This document shows positions 17,040 to 25,788 of a DNA stretch of 64,000 bases, one piece after another. The stretch covers positions 129,001 through 193,000 of the forward strand of contig MPNJ01000002.1 of the NCBI GenBank assembly GCA_002238965.1, written 5' to 3'. A model generated the notes under the pieces. It was not told the DNA's origin. It did not search any database and was given only the letters and a program-made list of their open reading frames with translations. Made by a program: the position numbers and the translations under genes. The stretch is from Nitrospinae bacterium bin107. GTDB lineage: Bacteria > UBA8248. How positions within the stretch are numbered: the stretch's first letter is position 1; each line of letters begins with the position of its first letter.

Positions 17040-17276
17040 TCAACGAGCGCGATCCTCGCGCAGCATGACTACGCTGTCGGTCTGCCGCATATCGAGCGTC
17101 CGGGAGAGGAGTTGCCGTGTGCGCTCGCGAAAGTTCGCGAGCCGGACGAGCCTATCCACCCGTTGCGTCAGCAGATGGCGCACCTCTCCTTCGAGCGATC
17201 TGTGATTCGCTCTGGCCTGCCTCTTCAACCGTTCGATAACCCGATCATCAAGGTTGCGTATCGTCAAATCGCCCAT
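17040..17276 (-). CDS. FitA-like ribbon-helix-helix antitoxin, orphan
   Basis: 78 aa from the ATG at 17276 with GGGAG upstream; an upstream in-frame ATG is less likely. The N-terminus MGDLTIRNLDDRVIERLKRQ is the ribbon-helix-helix typical of FitA/VapB antitoxins. The C-terminus TDSVVMLREDRAR is the tail that normally blocks a VapC/PIN toxin. No PIN-domain gene follows: the 400 bp downstream on this strand has only repeats and the convergent secreted-protein gene. It is therefore an orphan antitoxin, or the remnant of a lost pair. Confidence 0.78.
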   Translation of the reverse strand: MGDLTIRNLDDRVIERLKRQARANHRSLEGEVRHLLTQRVDRLVRLANFRERTRQLLSRTLDMRQTDSVVMLREDRAR

Positions 17277-17485
17277 AGGTAGCTCCCTTTCATGAAAACA
17301 TATTGCTTTCATAATGATGCGATGACGTCAAGCCGTGATTTGGAGTTCAAACTTCACTGAGGAGGAAGGGAAATCACTCCTTGAGAGGGAGTGGTTCTCG
17401 CCTTGACTCATCTTGTTACTGGGTACCGGGGGGAGGTGCCTTCCACGATAAAAAGGGGATAGTGGTATTCAGGCACCGCCTATCT

Positions 17486-18988
17486 TCAAAAATCAGGATA
17501 CTCTCGTGTTTCCAACCTAAACTCTCGTTTTTCCCACCTATGGCGTGTAACGGAATGAGCCTCAGTTTCGTATCTCGCACCTTCCACATGGTGCACGGCC
17601 AAACTCTCTAAATCTAAGCGTAGAGTCGTTTTTCGCAGGTCGTCATCGTTAACATTCGACAAAGCATGACTTGTCATTCGTGCAAAATCGATAACATCAT
17701 CGTCGATTTCATTGCTATCTTCCGGCTTCGATGGCGGTATTTCTTCCGATACCCAGTAGTCTGTTTCCCAGCCTTCTTCAGTTTGGTGGCCAAATTGGAC
17801 ATCAATTTCGGTTCCCAGTATAAGCACAATCGATTCCACGCGAGAGGACTTGTGAAATAGCACGACATTCGAACCACCGGAACTATCCTGAACAGATGGG
17901 TAAATGATTCCGTCGATTTCAGGGTCTGACTTACCTGCCAAGTAATCGGCAATGGCTTGCGTAACGAGGTACTCAAGCGGTTCATCATCGGGCATGACCG
18001 GTTGCGATATTCGCTCGCTCAGTCCTCGGAGAAATTTAGCTCTTTCGAGCCGACGGATATAGGTTGGATCAAATACGCTGCCTTTGACATACGCAGAGCG
18101 AAGAACACTGACATCTAGTAGTCGCATCTTGCGTATCAGTTCGAAGCGGCCGACGACAACCTGGCTTCCGACCGGAGGCCTGACCTCGCTTATGGATATT
18201 TCTGATTTTGTAGCCCCATAAAAGACGGCAATGCCGTTGGCATTCATCCTTCCTGCCTTGGCAAGGGTTGCGGGTGGAGGTCCAATTTGCACATCGGGTC
18301 TCTTCAGGGCTTCTCCAAGTTCATCTAGTGTTTGAAACACACGGGCGCGATACAATACAGTCATCTCAGTTCCCGGCCCCGCCTCAACGAACACCGATTT
18401 TCCGTCCGTACTACGCAACTCCATCAGTCTTTCAAATATACGGTCGAGCACAGCTTCCGCTTCTGCACTGAAAAATCGGGATTTAGTCTTCAGGCTGTTC
18501 TCAAAACTGCGCCAGTTCTCGCGGTATTCGACATCATCCAACTCTGCGTCTTCGTAGTGTGCTTCTTCGTCGTAAGGACCTTCTCCACCTATCTCAACCG
18601 AATATCTGCCACTATGATGGTATTCGAGCACTTTACGAATATCCTCCGCTACGATTTCATTGATCTCAGCAGCTTGCTCAATCGCATTGACAATTGGTTC
18701 TCCTTCGCGCCACCAGACGTAACCGGTTTCCTTAATCAATGAGTATTCGAGGTCTGATGGTTCAGCGGCGGTAAGCTGATAGTGCTGCTCAAAAGCCCCA
18801 TGTATTTCGTTAGCGAGCTGACCAATTGTTGTAACTTTTCTGCGCTCTTTGCAGTAATGGCAAGATCCTATTTTCCCTTGATCGTCGATCTTAGCTTTCA
18901 GAAATTGTTCCTCAATGGAATTGACGCAAAGAGTACGCTTTTCAAGTTCCTCGATCTCGTTGTGAGATATCATCGCTGAATACTCCAT
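17486..18988 (-). CDS. RES-domain protein with HEPN/RES N-terminal domain
   Basis: 500 aa. The N-terminal ~180 residues contain a possible zinc knuckle (GSCHYCKERRKV) and a helical region like the domain that often precedes RES. The RES core lies around residues 200-400: YRARVFQTLDEL, PPPATLAKAGRMNANGIAVF and KSEISISEVRPPVG supply the Arg, Glu and Ser that name the fold. RES toxins degrade NAD or ADP-ribosylate targets and normally pair with a Xre antitoxin, which is absent here. Base composition is visibly AT-richer than the flanks, suggesting transfer. An ATG at 18973 with GGAG nine bases upstream is an alternative start. Confidence 0.78.
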   Translation of the reverse strand: MEYSAMISHNEIEELEKRTLCVNSIEEQFLKAKIDDQGKIGSCHYCKERRKVTTIGQLANEIHGAFEQHYQLTAAEPSDLEYSLIKETGYVWWREGEPIVNAIEQAAEINEIVAEDIRKVLEYHHSGRYSVEIGGEGPYDEEAHYEDAELDDVEYRENWRSFENSLKTKSRFFSAEAEAVLDRIFERLMELRSTDGKSVFVEAGPGTEMTVLYRARVFQTLDELGEALKRPDVQIGPPPATLAKAGRMNANGIAVFYGATKSEISISEVRPPVGSQVVVGRFELIRKMRLLDVSVLRSAYVKGSVFDPTYIRRLERAKFLRGLSERISQPVMPDDEPLEYLVTQAIADYLAGKSDPEIDGIIYPSVQDSSGGSNVVLFHKSSRVESIVLILGTEIDVQFGHQTEEGWETDYWVSEEIPPSKPEDSNEIDDDVIDFARMTSHALSNVNDDDLRKTTLRLDLESLAVHHVEGARYETEAHSVTRHRWEKREFRLETREYPDF

Positions 18989-19024
18989 CCATCTACTGTT
19001 TGTATTGTCGTTTTTTAGGGAATA

Positions 19025-21250
19025 TCACCCAACACACCTCACATACAACGGACTCGACCAGGCCTGGCCGCCGTCGACTTGCAGGACGCGCACCCAGTAG
19101 GGGTTGACGGCATTTGGGGAGGCTGTTTCGTCGGTGAACTGGAAGCGCGCGCTCCAGTCCTTGAGGGTCGGGGCGAGTTCGCAGACTAAAACGCGGATGT
19201 TCACGCCGCCGGCCTCGATGATGGTGGGCTCTGTGGAAATGACAGAGAGGGGGATTTCGAAACTCCTGACGTTGCTGAAGAAAGAGAGTGTGGCGTCATC
19301 GGGTGCGTCCAGGTCGATGAGCACACCGTCGGGGTCGCCCGAGGTGGCGGTGGTGAAGCGGAGCAGCTTGTTCGATACGCGGGTGATCGTGTCGTCGTAC
19401 TGATCGAGCGCGTAGGGCGTGTGCGAGAGCATCGCGCCCTTATCGAGCGCGATGCCGCCGCGCCATTCGACCTTCTTGTCGCGCCCGCTTTTCTGCGTCA
19501 CCCCGCTCCACTGCACGCGGATTCGCCGCGCGCGGCCACCGGCTTCGACTGCGTTCACCGGATGGCGGTGGATGGTCTCACCGCCGCGTTTCAGCTCCAC
19601 GTCCAGAAGCGGAGCCGTTCCGTGGACCTCGACCTTGATGGTGGGCGGGCCTCCCGTCTCGACCTCCCCGCCCATGAGAGCCTCGCCGCAGGCGGTCTTC
19701 AAGAAAATGCGTTCGCCGTTCGTGGCGTAGGTCCTCCTCGCGCGCATCGCCTCCCAGACGGCCTCGCGCGTGAGTTCACGGGCGTAGAGGCCCATGAGTC
19801 CGCCCTTCACGTCGAAGGTGACGACGTTGTTCGAGCGGCGGTTGGGGTAGACCAGCCCCTGTCGGCCCGTGTGATCGTCGCTCCCGCCGATGAAGCCGAC
19901 CCGAAAGCCGCGCGCGAGCACTTCCTCCGCGAACCACTCGAAGGTGCCGTGGTGGGAGTGGATTTCCGCCAGGTGAACGAAATCGGGGTCGAAGAAATCG
20001 AGGTTGCACGCCCGGCCGCCCACGTGGGCGACGCTCATCACGTCCGAGCGACCCCGGAAGGTCTCCCACAAGGCCGAGATGGGGAACCTGTCGTCGGCGA
20101 CGTCTGTGAGATCATCCACGCCCGCGTGGGAACTCCTGTGGATGGTTCCTTCGTCGCCCGCGTAGTAGATGTTGTAATCGCCCCCGCCTGAGCGCGTGCC
20201 CGACCACTCATAGCCCAGAAGCGTGACGAAGCGGCCCAGCTCGTTGAACGCCTTGCACTCGCGGACAACCTCGGCCCAGTCTTCCTTTCTGACCCTGAAA
20301 TCGTTGCCCTGCCACGCTGCGACGTCCACACCCGCCTTGTCGCGCGCGAAGCGGAAGTATTCCTCCACCGTGCCCGTACCGACCGTAGAGCGCGTCTGGC
20401 CGTGGATGTCCCCCCAGAAAAGCGAGTAGGGATCGTCAGGCGCTTTTGGCAGAATCGGCGGACTTAAAGACACCAGCCCCGCCGGGTCCTCGAGACGCAG
20501 GCGATAGGGCCCCTCGCCCGTCAGCCGCGCGCCGCCGGCGCGCTTCACGCCGCCGTCGCCTGAAGTGAATTCCACCAGGCCGGGGGCCTCATCCTCCTCG
20601 CGCCACCGCGTAAGACTCTTGTTGACCGTTACCTCGCCGGTGAATTCCTCCGCCGGGTTCCCCCAACTGTCCACGCCGCGCACGATGGCGGAAAACGACT
20701 CTCCTTGCTTCGGCGTCTGGGGGCAGGCGAGATGCCAGGTTTCGGGCGCGCCGCCCACGACGCGGATGTCCGGGTCTTCGGCCAGCTCGTAGAAATGCTT
20801 GCGGTTGAATGTGTCCACAACGATCTTGAACGTGTGGCGCGTCTCGGGAAACGTCTGCGCGCGAATGCCGGGACCCCCGCCGCTCGTGTCGCCCAGGACG
20901 AGCGTTACCTCATCGTCCTGGCAGAGATAACCCTTCGCCACGCGGACCGCGACGCCGGAGCGCCAATCGTCCAGATAGCCCTGCTCCTGATAGGAGAGCG
21001 CGAGGCCCACATCTTCGTTCGAACACGTGACGCTCACATAGCCCGACGCCGCCGGGTCTTCGAACTGGGGGATCTCCATGTCGCTCGAGAGGCGCTTGCA
21101 GACCAGTATCTGCGCGCCCTCGTCCACCCCGTACCTGCCCGCCGTGAAGATGATCTTCCGGGTGAAGAACGCCCCCGCCACGATGGGGGTTTCCGGCTCC
21201 ACGCGGGCGCTTCCTACATCGAAGCGATATGGGTCGAGTCGCTTATCCAT
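19025..21250 (-). CDS. DUF3604-family protein
   Basis: 741 aa. The N-terminal ~250 residues are beta-rich. The DUF3604 core starts at LFWGDIHGQTRS and continues with TLLGYEWSGTRSGGG, SHHGTFEW and FIGGSDDHTGRQG. Scattered His/Asp residues resemble a PHP-type metallohydrolase site. The C-terminal ~200 residues are again beta-rich. DUF3604 proteins are common in marine and soil bacteria, without an established reaction. There is no obvious signal peptide. It lies 61 bp upstream-facing from the PuuD-like gene stop, possibly one transcription unit. Confidence 0.85.
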   Translation of the reverse strand: MDKRLDPYRFDVGSARVEPETPIVAGAFFTRKIIFTAGRYGVDEGAQILVCKRLSSDMEIPQFEDPAASGYVSVTCSNEDVGLALSYQEQGYLDDWRSGVAVRVAKGYLCQDDEVTLVLGDTSGGGPGIRAQTFPETRHTFKIVVDTFNRKHFYELAEDPDIRVVGGAPETWHLACPQTPKQGESFSAIVRGVDSWGNPAEEFTGEVTVNKSLTRWREEDEAPGLVEFTSGDGGVKRAGGARLTGEGPYRLRLEDPAGLVSLSPPILPKAPDDPYSLFWGDIHGQTRSTVGTGTVEEYFRFARDKAGVDVAAWQGNDFRVRKEDWAEVVRECKAFNELGRFVTLLGYEWSGTRSGGGDYNIYYAGDEGTIHRSSHAGVDDLTDVADDRFPISALWETFRGRSDVMSVAHVGGRACNLDFFDPDFVHLAEIHSHHGTFEWFAEEVLARGFRVGFIGGSDDHTGRQGLVYPNRRSNNVVTFDVKGGLMGLYARELTREAVWEAMRARRTYATNGERIFLKTACGEALMGGEVETGGPPTIKVEVHGTAPLLDVELKRGGETIHRHPVNAVEAGGRARRIRVQWSGVTQKSGRDKKVEWRGGIALDKGAMLSHTPYALDQYDDTITRVSNKLLRFTTATSGDPDGVLIDLDAPDDATLSFFSNVRSFEIPLSVISTEPTIIEAGGVNIRVLVCELAPTLKDWSARFQFTDETASPNAVNPYWVRVLQVDGGQAWSSPLYVRCVG

Positions 21251-21310
21251 CAGGAGGATTCCTTCGGGTTTGTGATGTTCAAGAAAGTAATCGCCCCCGC
21301 CTCGCGCTTT

Positions 21311-22066
21311 CTAGTCCCCGTAGATGCGGGCCTCGTCCACGAAGCGGGAGAAGAGCTGCGCCGCCCCGTCCATGTCGGCGTAGCCGTAGGCCGACATGGA
21401 TTCGGGGTGCCACTGCACGCCCACGACGAACTGGTGCGAGGGGGACTCGATGGCCTCGATGATGCCGTCCCCGGTCTTGGCCGAAACGCGCACGCCCGGC
21501 CCCACCTCGCGCGCGCTCTGGTGATGGTGGCTGTTCACCACCGACGAAGCACCCAGCACCTCGCCCAGGATGGAATCGCCGATCTCAATCTCGTGGAAGG
21601 TGTAGGTGTTCTCGTCCGTGTTCGCGGGCCGGTGCGTGAGAGCGTCCGGCACCTGGGAGGGGATGTCCTGATAGAGCGTGCCGCCCGCCGCGATGTTGAT
21701 GACCTGCATGCCGCCGCAGATGCCGAGCACGGGCATGTCGCGCGACATGGCCCCCCGGCAGGCCGCCATCTCCGCCGTCTCGCGCTTGGGGTTCGTGGGG
21801 CTGCACTCGGGAATGCGCTCCTCGCCGTAGAGCATGGGGTCGATGTCGTGCCCGCCGCCCGAGATGATCAGCCCGTGGATGCCGGTGAGCAAGGAGACGC
21901 TCGCCTGCTCATCCTCCACCGCGGGGAGCAGCAGGGGCGCGCCGCCCGCCTTGATAACGCACTCCACATAAGCGTCCATGAGCACGTGGCGCGGGCGCAC
22001 CTTGGGTTCTTCGGGGTAATTCCGCTTGCCAACGTCACAGGTGATTCCGATTCTGGGCCGTTTCAT
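21311..22066 (-). CDS. gamma-glutamyl-gamma-aminobutyrate hydrolase (PuuD-like, class I amidotransferase fold)
   Basis: 251 aa with GGAGG nine bases before the ATG. The nucleophile Cys is in GICGGMQVINIAAGG, and the His and Glu of the triad are in VVGVQWHPES; SGGGHDIDPMLYGE and SHHHQSAR are typical of the family. The enzymes free glutamate from gamma-glutamyl compounds in putrescine or related amine catabolism. No other Puu genes are nearby, so the substrate is open. Confidence 0.9.
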   Translation of the reverse strand: MKRPRIGITCDVGKRNYPEEPKVRPRHVLMDAYVECVIKAGGAPLLLPAVEDEQASVSLLTGIHGLIISGGGHDIDPMLYGEERIPECSPTNPKRETAEMAACRGAMSRDMPVLGICGGMQVINIAAGGTLYQDIPSQVPDALTHRPANTDENTYTFHEIEIGDSILGEVLGASSVVNSHHHQSAREVGPGVRVSAKTGDGIIEAIESPSHQFVVGVQWHPESMSAYGYADMDGAAQLFSRFVDEARIYGD

Positions 22067-22360
22067 CCGTTACCGCCTCCCTTGCCAGTCTCACAAAAAA
22101 ACACAGGAAAACCATCAAAAGCGCTTACACTTATGAATCTCAGGCGGAAAATGAATATCAACACATTTCGGGCGAAACGGAAACCGCCCGCCCCCGAAAG
22201 CCAAATACGAGTTATGCCTCAAGCCTGCCGCTGCTCAGGGGTGGATTCCGGCGTCCGCGCACTTTATAGTCCGAAGCGAGTGGTCAATGACTCGCCGCCG
22301 GACAAATCCCGCGCCGGATGCGGGCCTTTTTGTTCGAGGCTGTATGGAGGTTTATCACAC

Positions 22361-22669
22361 TTGTTCCGTCTTTACTTCACGCGCCTGATACTGCCCATCG
22401 TCTTCGTGGCGGGGATGGTGGCGATTCCCTTCGTCTGGCTGCCCGAGGTCGCGCCGCCGGAGAAACCTCCCGCAATTGGTGAAAAAGCGGCAGGCACCGC
22501 TCAGGATAAAACCAGGCGCGCCACGCCGTTCCAGCGGGCGATGACGATTGGCTTCGCGCTCATTCTCGTCTCGGTGACGGCGGGGGGCTACATGCTCTAC
22601 CGCATCACGCGCTCCCAGACGGCGAGCTGGCGGCGACGCTTCGCGCCCGCAAAACGCCGGGGGCGGTGA
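22361..22669 (+). CDS. small two-helix membrane protein, unknown
   Basis: 102 aa if it starts at the TTG at 22361, which has GGAGG 10 bp upstream. Two hydrophobic segments are seen: LILPIVFVAGMVAIPFVWL near the N-terminus and MTIGFALILVSVTAGGYML further on, joined by a charged ~40-residue loop and ending in a basic tail. No family is recognised. The 290 bp before it hold no other gene. Confidence 0.5.
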   Translation: MFRLYFTRLILPIVFVAGMVAIPFVWLPEVAPPEKPPAIGEKAAGTAQDKTRRATPFQRAMTIGFALILVSVTAGGYMLYRITRSQTASWRRRFAPAKRRGR

Positions 22670-22849
22670 GGGCGCGAACCTTCCCTCCTCGGGGTTGCCC
22701 CCACAGGTCGCGACTACAGATAAAGAGCACATGATTGCAAGTGCGGATTTGTGCGCCCGTCCTCTCCCGGTTGATTGCGGAGGGTGGGCAATCGGATATA
22801 ATGAAATCAACCACAGCCGCCTGGGGACCCAACTCAAAGGAGAAAGCAC

Positions 22850-23179
22850 ATGACGACCTTTGAAAGTTGGAGTCTCCTCGCCGCCTATCTCAACCTCATC
22901 GCTTCCTTCGGCGGCCTCGGGCTGCTCTACTACGGCATCCGCGTGATGGCGCGCGGCGCCGAAATACGGGCGGCGGAGTCCTGGCGCAGGGACGAAGAAG
23001 CGAACCGCAGGCACGACGAGTGGATGCGCAAGCATGATGAAGAGTCCACAAATTCCAGGCGCAGGCATGAGGAGAGAATGACGACCCATGCCGAAAGCCG
23101 CGACTCTTTACGCGCGCTCATCGACGGACAGGCCGAAAGCCGCATGGCCCTGCGCGAACTCATCGAGCGAACCGGTTAG
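22850..23179 (+). CDS. small membrane-anchored coiled-coil protein, unknown
   Basis: 109 aa, ATG with AAAGGAGAAAG upstream. One N-terminal transmembrane segment (LLAAYLNLIASFGGLGLLYY) is followed by a highly charged Arg/Glu/His-rich helix of about 70 residues with repeated RRHEE and ESR patterns, probably a coiled coil. The stop codon is 3 bp before a family A palindrome. The function is unknown. Confidence 0.7.
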   Translation: MTTFESWSLLAAYLNLIASFGGLGLLYYGIRVMARGAEIRAAESWRRDEEANRRHDEWMRKHDEESTNSRRRHEERMTTHAESRDSLRALIDGQAESRMALRELIERTG

Positions 23180-23182
23180 CCC

Positions 23183-23210
23183 GTAGGGACAGGTCGCGAC
23201 CTGTCCCTAC
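23183..23210. repeat. 28-bp perfect palindrome, family A
   Basis: Identical to the copy at 7861-7888. It begins 3 bp after the stop codon of the small coiled-coil gene, where it could act as a hairpin terminator. Confidence 0.9.
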
Positions 23211-23263
23211 AAGAAAAATCTTCCCCAAAAAGGCGCAATTCCTTCTTGTTCATTCGGGATTGA

Positions 23264-23330
23264 CCCGCATCCCGAGGGACGCGCCGCTCAGGACCGACGC
23301 CCCCGCCGCGTAGGCCAGGCACACGAGAGG
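23264..23330 (-). pseudogene. duplicated 3' end of the MFS transporter gene
   Basis: About 65 bp here match the last ~65 bp of the MFS gene (about 23667-23732) almost base for base. On the minus strand it encodes AYAAGASVLSGASLGMRV in place of VYAAGASVLSGASLGMRR. The rest of the gene is absent, and it lies about 400 bp beyond the true gene end in the same orientation. Confidence 0.75.
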
Positions 23331-23372
23331 GGTTGCGGTATAATGACCTGCCCCAAGAATGTGATTATTTTT

Positions 23373-23528
23373 ATGGAAAAGAGGCGCGCCATGGCCGACA
23401 CGGAAATACCCCGCACCCCGATTCCAAACGAGGAAACCCGTGAAGCCATTAGACAGGCGCGCGCCGGGGAAGGATTGAGCACGTATGTCGGCGTCGAGGA
23501 GTTGATCGCCGAACTCGACGATGCGTAG
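23373..23528 (+). CDS. RelB/DinJ-like antitoxin C-terminus, orphan
   Basis: 51 aa from ATG 23373 (or 45 aa from 23391). The sequence PNEETREAIRQARAGEGLST followed by EELIAELDDA is the toxin-wrapping C-terminal half of RelB/DinJ-type antitoxins. The N-terminal DNA-binding ribbon appears short or missing. No RelE/YafQ-type toxin follows. The stop codon TAG is part of the left arm of the adjoining inverted repeat (GTAGGGG...). Confidence 0.6.
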   Translation: MEKRRAMADTEIPRTPIPNEETREAIRQARAGEGLSTYVGVEELIAELDDA

Positions 23529-23627
23529 GGGCGGACCTGCGTGTCCGTACATTGGGATATTCCATCTCACCATCCCGTTTTATGGTGGAGACATGAATAC
23601 TGGGCGGACACGCAGGTCCGCCCCTAC
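23525..23627. mobile_element. MITE-like unit with 23-bp terminal inverted repeats
   Basis: The left arm 23525-23547 (GTAGGGGCGGACCTGCG then TGTCCG) and right arm 23605-23627 are exact reverse complements separated by 57 bp. The interior also has internal complementarity (CTCACCATCC / TGGTGGAG). The arms end in the same GTAGGGG/CCCCTAC as the other palindrome families. Confidence 0.75.
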
Positions 23628-23666
23628 AGAAGAAAATTCTCTCTCACAAACCTCAATTCCTTTCCC

Positions 23667-24884
23667 TTAACGCCGCATCCCGAGCGACGCGCCGCTCAGG
23701 ACCGACGCCCCCGCCGCGTAGACCAGGCACATGAGCGCGATGCTGTCCATGCTCACGCCGGAGTCGATCAGCCAGCCCATGACGACGGGCGAGAGCGCGG
23801 TCGACACCACCATGAACGAGGTGGCGAGCGAGCGGATGGCCCCCAGGTTCTCCACGCCGTAGATTTCCGCCCAGATGGCCCCGCCGATGGTGATGCGCAC
23901 GCCGACGGTGACGCCCGTCATGACCATGTAGATGAGGGCTACGACCCAGTGGTCGGAACTCGCAAGCGCCAGAAGCGCGACGCACATGGGCGCGAGATGC
24001 CAGGGGAGAATCCGGACCGCGCCGACGCGGTCGATGAGGGGGCCGGTGAACAGCGTCAATGTGACGGAGAAAAGCGTGTAGAGCGTGTAAGCGCCCGTGA
24101 AGAAGGCGAGGCTCCACCCCTTGGCCTCCACCAGATGCCCCATGTGAAAGAAAAAGCCGGTGCCGATGAACGAGGGGGCGAGAGAGACGGGCATGATGAG
24201 ATAAAACCGCAGGTCCTTGAGCACCTCCCTTCTTCCCCACACCCCCTGGGGTCTCGCGGCGGAAGCCGCCTCCCCCGTGCGCGCCGCACGAGCCAGATGC
24301 TCGTCTTGATGATCCGAAAGCAGCCAGGCGACGGCGGGAATCAGCACCAGGGCGGAGAAGGCCGCCATCACGAGCCAGACCTGCCGCCAGGAGAGCCACG
24401 CGGTGAGCGCCACCGCCACGAGCGCCATCACCGCCTGGCCGGAGGGTCCGCCCATCGAGATGATGCTGACGGCGCGCCCGCGCTCCGCCGAGAAATGCCG
24501 GCCGATGCTCGTCACCGAGGTGTGGACCATCAACCCCTGCCCCGTGAGACGCAGCGCGAACAGTGCGAAGAGAAGCGCCGGGAAAACGGGCGCCGCCGCC
24601 ATCAGGACGCAGGAGGCGATGAGTCCCCCGCAGACGCACAGGGCGAAAGTCTTGAGCCTCGTCCTGTCGATCATCCGGCCAATCCATATCAGGCACATGG
24701 CGCTCGAGACGGTGGCGACGGCGTAGGCGAGGCCGAACTCCCCGTGGGAGAGTGCGAAGGCGGCGCGGATATCGGTGTTGAACACGGCGATGAAATAGGA
24801 TTGCCCGAAGAACGAAAAAAACGTGAGCAGAAGCCCGAACGACAGGAAACGGCGGTTTTTCCACGCGAAGGAGAGATATTCCAA
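23667..24884 (-). CDS. MFS transporter
   Basis: 405 aa with about twelve hydrophobic segments, starting at a TTG (24884) with AAGG upstream. The loop-2/3 signature GRMIDRTRLK after the second helix and the equivalent GPLIDRVGAVR in the second half are typical of major facilitator superfamily symporters. It resembles the oxalate/formate antiporter-like and monocarboxylate carrier groups in layout. The substrate is unknown. It has no tight neighbours; a duplicate of its 3' end lies downstream at 23264-23330. Confidence 0.9.
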   Translation of the reverse strand: MEYLSFAWKNRRFLSFGLLLTFFSFFGQSYFIAVFNTDIRAAFALSHGEFGLAYAVATVSSAMCLIWIGRMIDRTRLKTFALCVCGGLIASCVLMAAAPVFPALLFALFALRLTGQGLMVHTSVTSIGRHFSAERGRAVSIISMGGPSGQAVMALVAVALTAWLSWRQVWLVMAAFSALVLIPAVAWLLSDHQDEHLARAARTGEAASAARPQGVWGRREVLKDLRFYLIMPVSLAPSFIGTGFFFHMGHLVEAKGWSLAFFTGAYTLYTLFSVTLTLFTGPLIDRVGAVRILPWHLAPMCVALLALASSDHWVVALIYMVMTGVTVGVRITIGGAIWAEIYGVENLGAIRSLATSFMVVSTALSPVVMGWLIDSGVSMDSIALMCLVYAAGASVLSGASLGMRR

Positions 24885-25031
24885 TGGCGGCCTTCATAAG
24901 GGAGCGGGGGGTGTCGATACGAGGCGCAGTATAGCATGGGGGCGAGTCATGGAGGAGATGGCCCACCTTGACACGGCCATGGGCCGCCCATACCCTGACG
25001 CCACACCCAGACAGCGGAGGCATCGAGCGCC

Positions 25032-25736
25032 ATGCGATTCCAGATCGGCCTTCTTCTCTTCCCGAACCTCACCCAGCTCGACATGACCGGCCCGTACGAG
25101 GTCTTCACCAAGTTCCCCGATGCGGACGTGCATCTCGTCTGGAAGACGCTCGACCCGGTCAAGGCCGGCGGCGGCATGGAGCTCCTGCCGGGCATGACGT
25201 TCGAAGATTGTCCGCAGCTCGACCTCATCTGCATACCGGGCGGGGCGGGCATGAACGCGCTCTTGAACGATGAGGAGACGCTCGACTTCGTGCGCAGGCA
25301 GGCGGCGGGGGCGCGCTACGTCACCTCGGTATGCACGGGGTCGCTCGTGCTGGGCGCGGCGGGACTTCTGAAAGGAAAGCGCGCGACCTCGCACTGGATG
25401 TCGCACGCGATGCTGGCCGCCTTCGGCTGCGAGCCCGTGGCCGAGCGCGTGGTCGTGGACGGGAACGTGATCACCGGCGGCGGGGTGACGGCGGGCATCG
25501 ATTTCGCCCTGACGGTGGCGGGCGAGGTGCTCGGAGCCGAAGCCGCGCGCAAGATCCAGCTCGGCATGGAGTACGACCCGCAGCCGCCGTTCGATTCCGG
25601 CTCTCCCGATCGGGCGGACCCGGCGATGGTCGCCGCCGTGCAGGAAGGCGGCGGGAAGGCTGGGAAGCAGTTGAGAGGTGATGGGGCCGACATCACAATC
25701 CATACCCCGAAAAAACGTATTTCCTGTCTACAGTAG
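25032..25736 (+). CDS. DJ-1/PfpI-family protein (isonitrile hydratase-like)
   Basis: 234 aa. The glutamine-amidotransferase-like fold has FPNLTQLDMTGPYEVF, ICIPGGAGMN and the nucleophile elbow VTSVCTGSLVLGAAGLL, then RATSHWMSH and GGGVTAGIDFAL. These match cyclohexyl-isocyanide hydratase (InhA-like) and AraC-coregulator domains; there is no AraC domain here. The last ~30 residues (after MVAAVQEGG) look unrelated to the family, and the stop TAG is supplied by the GTAGGG start of a family A palindrome, so the natural C-terminus may have been replaced by the repeat insertion. Confidence 0.87.
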   Translation: MRFQIGLLLFPNLTQLDMTGPYEVFTKFPDADVHLVWKTLDPVKAGGGMELLPGMTFEDCPQLDLICIPGGAGMNALLNDEETLDFVRRQAAGARYVTSVCTGSLVLGAAGLLKGKRATSHWMSHAMLAAFGCEPVAERVVVDGNVITGGGVTAGIDFALTVAGEVLGAEAARKIQLGMEYDPQPPFDSGSPDRADPAMVAAVQEGGGKAGKQLRGDGADITIHTPKKRISCLQ

Positions 25737-25760
25737 GGACAGGTCGCGACCTGTCCCTAC
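25733..25760. repeat. 28-bp perfect palindrome, family A, overlapping a stop codon
   Basis: A copy of the 7861-7888 palindrome. Bases 25734-25736 (TAG) serve as the stop of the DJ-1/PfpI gene. Confidence 0.9.
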
Positions 25761-25788
25761 AGATTCCACATACACTCAACCTGCCGCC

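Noticed and set aside
20705-22669. A 654-codon plus-strand frame
   Set aside because: It is antisense to the DUF3604 and PuuD-like genes; only its last ~100 codons (from 22361) look like a real small membrane protein.
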